A DNA stretch of 64,000 bases from Rhodobacteraceae bacterium Araon29 (lineage in GTDB: Bacteria; Pseudomonadota; Alphaproteobacteria; Rhodobacterales; Rhodobacteraceae): positions 992,001 to 1,056,000 of the forward strand of contig CP046865.1 of NCBI GenBank assembly GCA_039640505.1, read 5' to 3'. The position numbers and the translations under genes are program-made. How positions within the stretch are numbered: the first letter of the stretch is position 1; each line of letters starts with the position of its first letter. The notes below the pieces were generated by a model that made no database searches, was not told the origin of the DNA, and was given only the letters and a program-made list of their open reading frames with translations. This document shows positions 35,907-44,852 of the stretch, in pieces.

Positions 35907-36769
35907 TGTTTTCCTCCCTCATACTGCCTCTTTTGGCGCAACTCCTCGAGATTACTCAGGCCTTTGAGTGCTTGGTCCGGATTTAATTGGGCGAGTGTCA
36001 TTGCAATCGCTTCCGTCACCAGAAGTGGTCCAGTTCGCAGTTGCATTCCGCCTTCGTCAGGGCGGCTTACACACAAAAGCTGGTTCGGGCGTGGCCGTAA
36101 AGTAGGTCCTGTTGCATCAGAAATGACGATTGTTTTGGCGCCAATCCTATCGGCATGTTGAACCAAAGCTGCGTAGCCAGAAGGCAATGATGCAGGTACT
36201 TGAAATGCAAATATTACTAATACATCGCCAGATCGTAGGCCGACCGCGTGCTCGGCTAGATCTCGCCATTGAAGGTTCAAAGCAACTTCAGTTCGAACAG
36301 CATTACGTCTTAGGCGCCTTTCTAAATGTGTGGTCAAAGGCGCTGCACTGCCGCGTCCTATTATGTAAACGGTTCCAGCCGCAGCAAGGATCTTGGCAGC
36401 AGCATCGATCTGCTCTTGGGTCACGGAATTAATCACTGTTGAAAGCGCCAGAGTTTCACTTTCTATCAGTGTAGTCAGGTTGGAACTGGTTTTAATTTGA
36501 TCAAGTTTCTGTTGATAGGGAGTTAGAGCCATCGACCGCGCCTGAGCGTCTGTTCGAATATGCGACCGCATAGCCGGAAATCCGCCATATCCCAACTTAC
36601 GAGCCAAGCGAACAACCGTTGAAGCATGAACCTTTGCTTGTTCAGCTAGTTTGGCACTTGAAAAATAAACAGCTTCCTCTGGGTTGTTAAAAATCCACGA
36701 AATCAACGCACGATCAGACTCTGTCAATCGACCTTCAAACCCTTTAACCGTGTCTTCAAATGTTTTCAT
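35903..36769 (-). CDS. MurR/RpiR-family transcriptional regulator
   Basis: 288 residues. N-terminal HTH_6 (residues 1-80; SSAKLAEQAKVHASTVVRLA is the recognition region), linker, then a SIS domain (about 125-265; VYIIGRGSAAPLTTHLERRL, GDVLVIFAF) that binds phosphosugars. It is the first gene of the ABC operon below it and is divergent from a LacI-regulated operon. It probably controls its own operon; a near-palindrome lies at 36845-36860. Confidence 0.88.
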   Translation of the reverse strand: MKTFEDTVKGFEGRLTESDRALISWIFNNPEEAVYFSSAKLAEQAKVHASTVVRLARKLGYGGFPAMRSHIRTDAQARSMALTPYQQKLDQIKTSSNLTTLIESETLALSTVINSVTQEQIDAAAKILAAAGTVYIIGRGSAAPLTTHLERRLRRNAVRTEVALNLQWRDLAEHAVGLRSGDVLVIFAFQVPASLPSGYAALVQHADRIGAKTIVISDATGPTLRPRPNQLLCVSRPDEGGMQLRTGPLLVTEAIAMTLAQLNPDQALKGLSNLEELRQKRQYEGGKQ

Positions 36770-36844
36770 TATATGTTTTAATTCTTAGCAATTCGGAGAG
36801 TGATTCTAAGTATTTGCAATAAAAAATTCAAAGTCAATAATAAT

Positions 36845-36860
36845 TGCAATAAATATTGCA
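36845..36860. promoter_or_regulatory. Possible operator upstream of the rpiR-type gene
   Basis: TGCAATAAATATTGCA is palindromic except at the centre, 76 bp before the RpiR-family start, and the half-site TTGCAATAAA recurs at about 36814-36823. Position and symmetry suggest an autoregulatory site. Confidence 0.45.
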
Positions 36861-37455
36861 TAAATTCTATGATAACGATTAATAGATATGCTGAACAACG
36901 TGATACAGTTGTCTTGTTCAGTGTTATCAAAGGGAAAGTTTCAGTACCCAGACTTTTTAAGTGCTGTTATAACTAGCAATCGCAAAATATTCTGCAGACG
37001 TTCAAGTTTTTAACAAAGGAATTCAAAAATTACCAAAAAAGCACTCACATATCTGATTGAAGGTTAAAATAAATACATAAAAACAATGCAGTACGATTTA
37101 TGTTTGTTCCGGCCATTGGTATCAGGTTCTGCTAATTTTACTTTTAACTAAAGCATACAAGGGTTAACCTTGCAAAAGGGGACTCAGATTAGGTCAAAAA
37201 GGAACTTAAAAGGGTCGCGTTGACCCTTTGGCCGACCAAGATTGCACCTACGGCAACATAGAATTCTATGTTTTCTGTAAAGTAAATTTTTTCAGTTTTT
37301 GAGTTCTGAATAGAATCGTACTGTTGATACTGCGATAAATTTATAGGGTCTAAAAAAGCATTTCCAGACAGAGGTGTATTATTAACTATCTGTTTTAATA
37401 GTATATTTTTACACTTATTATAATTTCTTGCATGGTGTTCAATTGGCTGGTAACG
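36861..37455. other. AT-rich gap between divergent ABC operons
   Basis: No credible gene; an open frame across 37189-37710 on the minus strand is antisense to the LacI gene and lacks coding character. It holds an 8-bp perfect hairpin, AAAGGGTC-GCGTT-GACCCTTT at 37209-37229, of unknown role. Confidence 0.4.
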
Positions 37456-37477
37456 TTTTTGGAAACGTTTCCAAAAA
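37456..37477. promoter_or_regulatory. Perfect 22-bp LacI-type operator
   Basis: GGAAACGTTTCC is flanked by five T on the left and five A on the right, a perfect palindrome with the central CG typical of LacI/PurR-family operators. It ends 12 bases before the chosen start of the LacI-family gene, so binding would block that gene and the ABC operon behind it. Confidence 0.75.
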
Positions 37478-37489
37478 TTGGGATATAAC

Positions 37490-38593
37490 TTGCGACAACC
37501 AGTCACAATAAAAGATGTAGCGATGCGCGCAGGCTGCGGTGTGGCGACTGTAAGTCGGGTTTTAAATAATACGGGTTCCGCAAGCGCGGAAATGCGCGGA
37601 CGCGTGATTGCAGCTACTGATGCCCTTGGTTTCGAATTTAGTGAGGTCGCCCGCTCTTTGCAAAGCAACACGACCCGTACAATTGGATGTGTCGTACCAT
37701 CCCTTGCCAACCCTGTTTTTGCGGATGCGGTGCAAGGTGCACAGGAAGCTTTTCAATTAGCCGGTTATCAAACACTTCTTTTATGTACCAACTATGATCC
37801 TGAATTTGAGGTGCAAGCGATTAGAACTCTGACAGCGAAAAAAGTTGATGGATTTGTGCTGACAGTTAGTGATGCGCTTAACAGTGAGGGATTGAAGGCA
37901 ATTCAGAGCGGTGGAGTGCCACACTGTTTGTTGTTTAATCTGGCGCCGGCCAATGATCAAAGTTGGTCGGTTGATGACCATTCAGCTGCCATAAGGGTTG
38001 CTGACGCATTTGTCGAAAAGGGCCACGGTCATGTTGGTTTTTTGGCACTAAAGTTTAAAAGTTCAGACCGTGCCCGTCAACGTTACAAGGGATTTGTTGA
38101 TGGGTGTTCTGATAATGGCATGACGCCACCGGCCCTGCTAGAGATTGATGAAGACAGTCAAGATTTGACCGCTCTATTGAAGACATTTATTTTAAATAAC
38201 CCAACACTGACTGGGATATTTGCATCCAATGATTTTCTTGCTCTAGCCATAATCCGTAGTGCAAGGGAATTGGGATTACATGTACCCAAAGATCTTTCCA
38301 TCGTAGGCTTTGACGGTATCGAGGTCGGTACAATGGTTGAGCCTAGTTTGGCAACGATTGTGACTAACCCAAAGCTAATGGGTTCTGGGGCCGCAAGAAC
38401 CGTATTGTCAGTTATAAACGGAACGTCCGCGCCCGAATTACCTGATCCTAAATTGACATTCAGTTTCCGCGCTGGAGGTAGCCTTGCAACTCCGGCAGCT
38501 GAAAGAGTGGACGACAAAAGGGGTGTGGCCCTTTCGTCGTCCAATAACCCAACCCAGAAGAATGATAAAACTCAACAGGAGAGATCAAAATGA
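37490..38593 (+). CDS. LacI-family transcriptional regulator
   Basis: 367 residues from TTG 37490, chosen because GGGA lies 6 bases upstream and the protein then begins (M)RQPVTIKDVAMRAG; another TTG at 37478 is possible but touches the operator. HTH VTIKDVAMRAGCGVATVSRVL, hinge helix SEVARSLQSN, then the Peripla_BP effector domain to about residue 335. The polar tail (DDKRGVALSSSNNPTQKND) is unusual. Its stop overlaps the binding-protein ATG (ATGA), so repressor and transporter are co-translated. Confidence 0.85.
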   Translation: MRQPVTIKDVAMRAGCGVATVSRVLNNTGSASAEMRGRVIAATDALGFEFSEVARSLQSNTTRTIGCVVPSLANPVFADAVQGAQEAFQLAGYQTLLLCTNYDPEFEVQAIRTLTAKKVDGFVLTVSDALNSEGLKAIQSGGVPHCLLFNLAPANDQSWSVDDHSAAIRVADAFVEKGHGHVGFLALKFKSSDRARQRYKGFVDGCSDNGMTPPALLEIDEDSQDLTALLKTFILNNPTLTGIFASNDFLALAIIRSARELGLHVPKDLSIVGFDGIEVGTMVEPSLATIVTNPKLMGSGAARTVLSVINGTSAPELPDPKLTFSFRAGGSLATPAAERVDDKRGVALSSSNNPTQKNDKTQQERSK

Positions 38594-39585
38594 GATATAA
38601 ACTAGCAGCCGCATTTGTGGCAATCACAATTGCTTCTCCGGTATTGGCCGCAGATGCCGTGTGTTATAATTGTCCGCCTCAATGGGCTGATTGGGCGTCA
38701 ATGCTTGAAGCTATCGACAAAGAAATCGACGTTCAAATGCCCCATGATAACAAAAACTCCGGTCAGACCTTAAGCCAACTTTTGGCTGAAAGAGATAATC
38801 CTATCGCTGATGTTGCGTACTATGGCGTCACAACTGGTATTAAATCGGGTAATGAGGGCGTTGCAACCGCCTATAAACCGGCTAAGTTCGATGAAATTCC
38901 CGATGGCCTCAAGGACCCAGACGGTAAGTGGTTTGCAATTCACTATGGTACCCTCGGATTCTTTGTGAACGTTGATGCACTTGGAGGTGCAGATGTTCCC
39001 CAATGCTTTGCGGACTTAACCAAACCTGAGTATCGCGGTATGGTGGGATACCTTGACCCGTCATCTGCCTTTGTCGGTTATGCTGGCGCCGTTGCTGCAA
39101 ATATGGCGTTTGGTGGTGATCTCGACAATTTTGATCCCGCAATCAAGTACTTCAATGATCTGGCTAAGAACTCACCAATTGTACCAAAGCAAACGTCTTA
39201 CGCGCGGGTTGTATCCGGTGAGATTCCAATTCTTTTTGATTATGACTTTAACGCATATCGCGGCAAATACGAGGAGGATGGGAATTTTGAGTTTGTTTTA
39301 CCGTGCGAAGGATCAGTGCGCGTGCCGTATGTAATGAGCCTTGTGAACAATGGTCCGAACCCAGAATTAGGCAAGCGCGTGCTGGATTTCATTCTTTCGG
39401 ATAAAGGCCAAGCAATCTGGACGAATGCCTACCTTCAGCCTGCTCGCCCTGTCGAGTTGCCTGCTGATGTAGCGGCTAAATTCTTGCCAGCTAGCGATTA
39501 TGAGCGTGCTGTCGCAGTGGATTACGCAAAGATGGAAAAAGTGCAGGCCGGTTTCGGCGAGCGCTATCTTTCCGAAGTTAAGTAA
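38590..39585 (+). CDS. ABC transporter substrate-binding protein (iron/phosphonate/spermidine-like)
   Basis: 331 residues. Signal peptide 1-20 (MRYKLAAAFVAITIASPVLA). The mature protein has SBP_bac_6/AfuA-like features: CPPQWADWASMLEAIDKE, IHYGTLGFFVNVDALGG and the late VLDFILSDKGQAIW. Two Cys near the mature N-terminus (VCYNCPPQ) could form a disulfide. With the metallophosphoesterase gene downstream, a phosphorylated or phosphonate ligand is plausible, but this is inference. Confidence 0.8.
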   Translation: MRYKLAAAFVAITIASPVLAADAVCYNCPPQWADWASMLEAIDKEIDVQMPHDNKNSGQTLSQLLAERDNPIADVAYYGVTTGIKSGNEGVATAYKPAKFDEIPDGLKDPDGKWFAIHYGTLGFFVNVDALGGADVPQCFADLTKPEYRGMVGYLDPSSAFVGYAGAVAANMAFGGDLDNFDPAIKYFNDLAKNSPIVPKQTSYARVVSGEIPILFDYDFNAYRGKYEEDGNFEFVLPCEGSVRVPYVMSLVNNGPNPELGKRVLDFILSDKGQAIWTNAYLQPARPVELPADVAAKFLPASDYERAVAVDYAKMEKVQAGFGERYLSEVK

Positions 39586-39596
39586 AACTTTTCGAA

Positions 39597-39626
39597 AGGA
39601 GGGGCCGGGCGCGTTGCTCGGCTCCT
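39597..39626 (+). terminator. Hairpin between binding-protein and permease genes
   Basis: AGGAG...CCGGGC, loop GCGTT, GCTCGG...CTCCT folds into a stem with a 3-base bulge, 11 bases after the SBP stop. No T-run, so likely an mRNA-stabilising or attenuating element. Confidence 0.5.
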
Positions 39627-39635
39627 ACTAGACCA

Positions 39636-40439
39636 ATGACAAATCGAACCTTCGTTCTTGCGTGTCTGACGCCACTCCTAGTATTTTCTGTCGCTTTTCT
39701 TGCTTTACCCCTTATTCGTCTGTTTCTTGTATCGGGGGAAAGTGAAGCGGGATGGGCAATCTACATCGATATTCTTCGTAAACCACGTTATCTCAACACC
39801 CTAATCTTAACCGTTCTTGTGTCACTTGCTACCACATTTGCAGCGTTAGCTATCTCAACGACGGCAGGGATGTTTTTATCTCGTAATCGTTTCATGGGGA
39901 GAGGAATACTACTATCAATCATGACGCTCCCCCTGGCCTTCCCAGGGGTTGTTATTGGCTTTTTGATTATCCTATTGGGCGGTCGTCAGGGATTGATAAA
40001 TCAGATAACACCCGGGCACGTCGTATTTGCTTATTCTGTGATTGGTTTATTTTTAGGGTACCTTTACTTTTCAATACCGCGCGTCTTGCTAACTGTAATG
40101 GCGGCAGCCGAAAAGTTAGATCCCGCATTAGAAGAAGCTGCGCGCACGTTGGGCGCTAAGCCCTTTCGCGTAGTAGTCGATGTGATCCTACCTGGCCTGA
40201 TGCCCTCACTTATTGCAGCTGGAGCAATTGCTTTTGCGACCGCTATGGGTGCGTTTGGCACTGCTTTCACTTTGGCAACCGACATCGATGTAATTCCAAT
40301 GGTGATCTATACAGAATTCACCTTGTCGGCCAACATCGCGATAGCTGCAGCCCTATCGATCGTTTTAGGCATTGTTACATGGGCGCTATTGCTGCTCGCT
40401 CGCAGCCTTTCGGGCACAACCGTATCGGCAGGGGGCTAA
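39636..40439 (+). CDS. ABC transporter permease
   Basis: 267 residues, six membrane segments, BPD_transp_1 family. EAA loop LEEAARTLGAKPFRVVVDVILP around residue 165. Adjacent (one base) to the second permease ATG. Unlike the neighbouring RpiR-controlled system, the two permeases here are separate proteins. Confidence 0.88.
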   Translation: MTNRTFVLACLTPLLVFSVAFLALPLIRLFLVSGESEAGWAIYIDILRKPRYLNTLILTVLVSLATTFAALAISTTAGMFLSRNRFMGRGILLSIMTLPLAFPGVVIGFLIILLGGRQGLINQITPGHVVFAYSVIGLFLGYLYFSIPRVLLTVMAAAEKLDPALEEAARTLGAKPFRVVVDVILPGLMPSLIAAGAIAFATAMGAFGTAFTLATDIDVIPMVIYTEFTLSANIAIAAALSIVLGIVTWALLLLARSLSGTTVSAGG

Positions 40440-40440
40440 A

Positions 40441-41232
40441 ATGTTCAATTCAAAAACCAAATTTATCCAATTGATGGTTACTCTGACCGCATGTGCGTTT
40501 TTGTTCGTGCCGATGGTTCTTTCTGTTATGGCCGGTGTTACTGCAAACTACTTTCAGGGCATTTCGTCAGGACTAACCTTGAAATGGGTTTTTCGCGTCT
40601 GGGAACTTTATGCAGACAGTATCTTTTTATCGCTTTGGTTGGCTATTGCCTGTCTTATCTCAACTTTGATTATCGGATTACCAGCGGCCTATGGATTGGC
40701 GCGCCACCCCGGCTGGTTATCCCGTCTTCTGGAAGAGTTCATATCACTACCACTCGCGGTACCGGGGCTTGCGCTGGCATTGGCATTGCTGCAGCTCTAC
40801 GGCTCTATGAAAGGTTTTCGGATCTCATGGACGTTCATACTTGTTGGCCACATCTTGTATACGCTTCCATTTATGGTGCGCTCTATTTTGGCAGTTCTTG
40901 CATCAATGGATCTTAGAACGCTGGAAGAAGGTGCTGCCTCGCTTGGTGCCTCACCCTGGCAAAGGTTTCGAGATATTGTGGTACCCAATGCAATGCCTGG
41001 AATTCTAGCAGGTTCGCTGACGGTGGTAACGCTGTCTATCGGTGAATTCAATCTGACTTGGATGTTGCACACGCCATATCTGAAGACACTGCCCGTTGGG
41101 CTTGCAGACAGCTATGCTTCGATGCGGCTTGAGGTTGCGTCGGCCTATACCCTCGTTTTCTTCGTACTTATTGTTCCACTTTTGATGGCCATGCAATGGG
41201 CCTCTGCACGAGCGCAAAGGATTGCACAATGA
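40441..41232 (+). CDS. ABC transporter permease
   Basis: 263 residues from ATG 40441 (an upstream in-frame start at 40372 lies inside the previous gene). Six hydrophobic segments, EAA loop LEEGAASLGASPWQRFRDIV. Its stop overlaps the ATPase start (ATGA, 41229-41232). Confidence 0.87.
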   Translation: MFNSKTKFIQLMVTLTACAFLFVPMVLSVMAGVTANYFQGISSGLTLKWVFRVWELYADSIFLSLWLAIACLISTLIIGLPAAYGLARHPGWLSRLLEEFISLPLAVPGLALALALLQLYGSMKGFRISWTFILVGHILYTLPFMVRSILAVLASMDLRTLEEGAASLGASPWQRFRDIVVPNAMPGILAGSLTVVTLSIGEFNLTWMLHTPYLKTLPVGLADSYASMRLEVASAYTLVFFVLIVPLLMAMQWASARAQRIAQ

Positions 41233-42257
41233 CACTTCGTCTGACCAATATTGCAAAGACGTTTCCAGATGGTACCCGGGCTTTATTGCCTACTAAATTG
41301 ACGGTTGAAACTGGAGAAATTGTTTCACTTTTGGGTCCGTCAGGGTGTGGAAAAACCACTCTTTTGCGAATTATTGCTGGGCTCGAAACACCGGATACGG
41401 GCAGTACAATCTGGTTTGACAGTGACGATGTCACTTCCTTATCTGTCGAGAAGCGCAAGGTTGGAATGGTCTTTCAGTCCTACGCGCTGTTTCCTAATAT
41501 GTCTGTGCGAGCGAATATTGGCTATGGGCTAAAAATGCAAAAGCTGAAAAAGCCGGAAATTAACGCTCGCGTCGATGAAGTACTGGAAATGTGCCAACTT
41601 AATGACTTCGCAACGCGGGGGGTCAACGCTTTGTCTGGCGGACAGCGGCAACGCGTTGCCTTGGCTCGTGCAATTGCACCGCGCCCGAGAATTTTGTTGT
41701 TGGATGAACCTCTCTCTGCGCTGGACGCTTCAATGCGCGAGGCCTTACGCGAAGAGCTGGCAGTTTTATTAAGAAAGTTTCAGATCACGGCAATCTTTGT
41801 GACACACGACCAAGACGAAGCCATGGCAATTGCTGACCGCGTTGCGGTGATGTCCAATGGCATAGTTGTTCAAAGTGGGACACCAGAAGAACTATATCGT
41901 AATCCAAATTCTGCATTTGTGGCAGGTTTTGTTGGTAGTGCAATGCATCTTGCAGGAAAAGGTGCTGGGAAAACACTTACACTAGAAGGTGGGATCCAAA
42001 CCCTTCCATCTGAAGGCCTTAGCCAAAATGTATATGTCAGAGCTGAGGATGTCCAGATTGATGAGGCAGGCTCACTCTGTGGCGAGGTTGAGACCGTAAC
42101 ATTCATGGGCACACACTATAGAATCGGGATCAAAGGGATTATACCAAATACTTTGACATCAATTTTTGCGGGACAAAATGCTCCACCTGTTGGCGCGAAA
42201 GTCAGAGTATCAATCAAACCCCAGACTTTGATGCTTTTGCCCGAAGGAGCACCATAG
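41229..42257 (+). CDS. ABC transporter ATP-binding protein (PotA/FbpC type)
   Basis: 342 residues from ATG 41229. Walker A GPSGCGKTT, signature LSGGQRQRVALARAI, Walker B ILLLDEPLSALD, IFVTHDQDEAM, then a TOBE domain (YVRAEDVQIDEAG). It completes a one-SBP, two-permease, one-ATPase importer. Confidence 0.88.
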   Translation: MTLRLTNIAKTFPDGTRALLPTKLTVETGEIVSLLGPSGCGKTTLLRIIAGLETPDTGSTIWFDSDDVTSLSVEKRKVGMVFQSYALFPNMSVRANIGYGLKMQKLKKPEINARVDEVLEMCQLNDFATRGVNALSGGQRQRVALARAIAPRPRILLLDEPLSALDASMREALREELAVLLRKFQITAIFVTHDQDEAMAIADRVAVMSNGIVVQSGTPEELYRNPNSAFVAGFVGSAMHLAGKGAGKTLTLEGGIQTLPSEGLSQNVYVRAEDVQIDEAGSLCGEVETVTFMGTHYRIGIKGIIPNTLTSIFAGQNAPPVGAKVRVSIKPQTLMLLPEGAP

Positions 42258-42259
42258 GG

Positions 42260-43072
42260 GTGACAAAAATTATCCAAATATCAGATCCGCATATCGTGCC
42301 GAAGGGTCAACTTGCCTATGGGCGTGTAAATACTTTGGACGCTCTTAGCGCTTGTGTTGAAACCATCAACCGTATTTTGCCGGATATAGGACCCGTTGAC
42401 TTGGCAATTGTTACAGGTGACGTGACCGATTTTGGCACCGCTGAGGAATATCAAATTTTCCGCGATGTTATGGAATCACTTTTGATCCCATATTTTGCAA
42501 TTCCTGGAAACCATGATGATGTACGTGAAATGCGTGCCTGTTTTTCGGATCAGCAGTGGATGCCTCAATCTGGTCCAATTAACTGGACTGCTGATTTTGC
42601 AGACATGGCCTTGGTTGGTCTGGATTCCAGTGTTGCTGGCAAAGCCCATGGGCATCTGACCGACGAAACGCTTGATTATTTACAGGATACATTAAGCTCA
42701 TTGAGCGATAAGCCCGTTATTGTAGCGATTCACCATCCGCCAATTCTTACGGGCATTGAGAAAATGGATATTCAGAACTTGCGTGAAAGTAGAAAGCTTC
42801 GAAAGCTTTTGTCAGATTACCAAGGCGAATTGAAATTAGTTTGTGGGCATATTCACCGAAATATCGTAAGGAATTTTGGGGGTGTTATATGTCAAATAGC
42901 GCCCGGAACATCGCATGCTGTGACCCTAGATATGCGTGAGGACGTTCCAAATTGCCTGACTAAAGAACCGGGCGCATTTTTGATGCATGAAATGCGTGGC
43001 GGAATTTTGACTCATAGCATTCCTGTTGGACACTTTGATGGTCCCCATATGTTTTATCCAAACAAAAAATGA
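42260..43072 (+). CDS. Calcineurin-like metallophosphoesterase (CpdA / GpdQ-like phosphodiesterase)
   Basis: 270 residues from GTG 42260, two bases after the ATPase stop. All class III phosphodiesterase metal motifs are present: QISDPH (DxH), TGDVTD (GDxxD), IPGNHDD (GNHD), IHHPP and CGHIHRN (GHxH). Relatives hydrolyse cyclic nucleotides or glycerophosphodiesters. Being last in the ABC operon, it most likely processes an imported phosphodiester, which would give the operon a phosphorus-scavenging role; this is inference. Confidence 0.82.
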   Translation: MTKIIQISDPHIVPKGQLAYGRVNTLDALSACVETINRILPDIGPVDLAIVTGDVTDFGTAEEYQIFRDVMESLLIPYFAIPGNHDDVREMRACFSDQQWMPQSGPINWTADFADMALVGLDSSVAGKAHGHLTDETLDYLQDTLSSLSDKPVIVAIHHPPILTGIEKMDIQNLRESRKLRKLLSDYQGELKLVCGHIHRNIVRNFGGVICQIAPGTSHAVTLDMREDVPNCLTKEPGAFLMHEMRGGILTHSIPVGHFDGPHMFYPNKK

Positions 43073-43461
43073 GCAGCCTAATTTGGAGTCTAATTTGATT
43101 TTAATGGTCTGATTGGCCTGATTTTAAAGTTAAAGCTAAAATAAGTTATTTGTCCTCGGGAAATAAACTTTAGTTAAATTCCCCATCTTTGAGCTAATTT
43201 GAAAGTTCTTCAAAGAAGAAAAAGAAACTGAGTGGGGTTAAAACAGGCAAGCTTTCATTGAAGAAGATGACGATGATTTCACGGTAACGAATGAGGACAT
43301 TTAGATTCTAAATTCACGCCTTTACATTGAATTTGACAGAACAATCCGTGGGCACCAAATTACTATAGTCAGAAAGAATTCCCAAACTTTTTGACACTTT
43401 TGGGCAAATGATTATTTACAGGACATTTTTCAACTTTTTGGAAAATTTTTAGAAAAACTGA
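43073..43461. other. 389-base gap between convergent operons
   Basis: AT-rich with no convincing gene. A frame from about 43258 reads EEDDDDFTVTNEDI then, after a TAG, ILNSRLYIEFDRTIRG, perhaps a decayed coding relic. Convergent transcription ends here; I saw no strong terminator hairpin. Confidence 0.3.
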
Positions 43462-44157
43462 TCAAGTTCTAGAATGTTCAAACTGATCCCAAACTTGTTG
43501 AAAAGTTTCAAAGTCAAAGCTCTCTTTTTGGGCGGCATCTAAGACAATGCGTTCCGTAGTCAGCAATTTTTGAATGGCAGCTTCAAGCGCCCCGATCACG
43601 TCTGCTGGGACAACCAAGGCGCCATGTTGATCGGCATGGATCAAATCGCCGTCAGACACGGACAAACCACAAATTGAAACTGGCGATCCAATGTCGCAAA
43701 TATGAACAAACCCATGGCTTGGCCCGATGGACTTTGCCACGACTGGAAAGCCTGTTGGCAAATCCCCCAGATCGCGCATCACCCCATTGGTCACGGCACC
43801 CGATAGTCCAAAACCTTTGTGAATTGTCGTGTTAATTTCACCCCAATAGGCCCCTATACAATCGGGATAGTCCATATCTTCAATAACAGCCACCGCTGGC
43901 AAAGCAGCTTCAGCCATATATTTGTAGTAGTCCATTCTGCGTGCTTTAATAGTCTCGGGAGGGTCAATTGGAGGTGCGATGGCGGCAATTTTCGCTGTCC
44001 GGGCGTAGCCCACAATTGCCGGCTCTTTTGGCGCGGAACTCAGCATCGTACCGCGCGTAAAGGCGGCAAATCCTCGTTGCCCTTGTGCAACTTCGATTGC
44101 GTTGCAAACCGTTGGCGTATCTACTTGCCGCAGTAAGTTTAAAAGGGCAGGGGTCAT
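43462..44157 (-). CDS. RraA-like / 4-hydroxy-4-methyl-2-oxoglutarate aldolase family protein
   Basis: 231 residues. GAVTNGVMRDLGDL and SVSDGDLIHADQHGALVVP hold the Arg-Asp and Asp-rich metal/oxyanion motifs of the HMG aldolase/oxaloacetate decarboxylase group, which cleave 2-oxoacids in aromatic and sugar-acid catabolism; RraA proper is a shorter RNase E inhibitor. Last gene of the long operon, 2 bases after the hydrolase gene, suggesting the final carbon-carbon cleavage step. Confidence 0.78.
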   Translation of the reverse strand: MTPALLNLLRQVDTPTVCNAIEVAQGQRGFAAFTRGTMLSSAPKEPAIVGYARTAKIAAIAPPIDPPETIKARRMDYYKYMAEAALPAVAVIEDMDYPDCIGAYWGEINTTIHKGFGLSGAVTNGVMRDLGDLPTGFPVVAKSIGPSHGFVHICDIGSPVSICGLSVSDGDLIHADQHGALVVPADVIGALEAAIQKLLTTERIVLDAAQKESFDFETFQQVWDQFEHSRT

Positions 44158-44159
44158 AT

Positions 44160-44852
44160 CTATATCTCCAACCAGTGTTCAAGTGCCAATGTTGTTTCTG
44201 TGGGCTGTTCTAAAGTGGGCAAATGCCCGGCATTTTCGATAATCACAAGGTGACTATTCGGCATCAACTGATGCATGAATTCATGACGCTCAACAGGGCA
44301 TAGCTTATCATGCCGACCGCAGAGCACTAACGCTTCTCCTTCAAAATTTTGTAAGGTGCTGGTTTGATCGGCTCGCTCGCGCAAGGCTATGGATTGATTT
44401 ATAAAAATACTCGGTCCCAAATCCAACGCCATCTCCATACATAACTCAAGCAAGTTTACTTTTTGTGGGCTCTCCACCAAGTAATTCGGCTTCATTTCAT
44501 CGCGCATCACTTGAGGTAAAGCCCCAGAACTGACAGCCTTTATTTGTGGTTCACGGCGTAATTTGACGGCTTGCAATTCGGCAAGGGGATTGGTGTCCAT
44601 TAACGCCAGCTTGCTCACCCGCTCTGGGGCTTGGCGCAGTATTTCCATAGCAACTATCCCACCCATTGAAAGCCCCGCAAGTGCAAACTTCGATGGCGCA
44701 TGGGCCAGAACATCAACTGCCAAGGCTTCCATCGAGTTATGTCCCCCAATGGCCCCCACCGTCACCGGCCTGCTTTGGGAAAAAAATGCGATCTGCGGCG
44801 CAAATAAGCGCGCGTCGCACATCATTCCGGGAAGAAATAGTAATGGTATCAA
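44160..44852 (-). CDS. Alpha/beta hydrolase
   Basis: 230 residues. Nucleophile elbow LAGLSMGGIVAMEIL, acid region LCGRHDKLCP, and catalytic histidine in ENAGHLPTLEQP, so the Ser-Asp-His triad is complete. Similar in size to enol-lactone hydrolases and small esterases. Start overlaps the MetE-like stop (ATGA). In the operon it may open a lactone or cleave an ester or carbon-carbon bond. Confidence 0.8.
   Translation of the reverse strand: MIPLLFLPGMMCDARLFAPQIAFFSQSRPVTVGAIGGHNSMEALAVDVLAHAPSKFALAGLSMGGIVAMEILRQAPERVSKLALMDTNPLAELQAVKLRREPQIKAVSSGALPQVMRDEMKPNYLVESPQKVNLLELCMEMALDLGPSIFINQSIALRERADQTSTLQNFEGEALVLCGRHDKLCPVERHEFMHQLMPNSHLVIIENAGHLPTLEQPTETTLALEHWLEI

Noticed and set aside
37186-37206. 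Similarity of this stretch to about 58545-58565 (TTAGGTCAAAAAGGAACTT versus TTAAGTCAAAGAGGAACTC)
   Set aside because: Only about 20 bases and no extended alignment, so it may be chance or a short low-information motif.
37189-37710. 173-residue minus-strand open frame
   Set aside because: Mostly antisense to the LacI-family gene and non-coding in character elsewhere; it has no ribosome site.
43258-43400. Acidic frame EEDDDDFTVTNEDI and the following stretch
   Set aside because: Interrupted by a stop, with no start or ribosome site; at most a relic.
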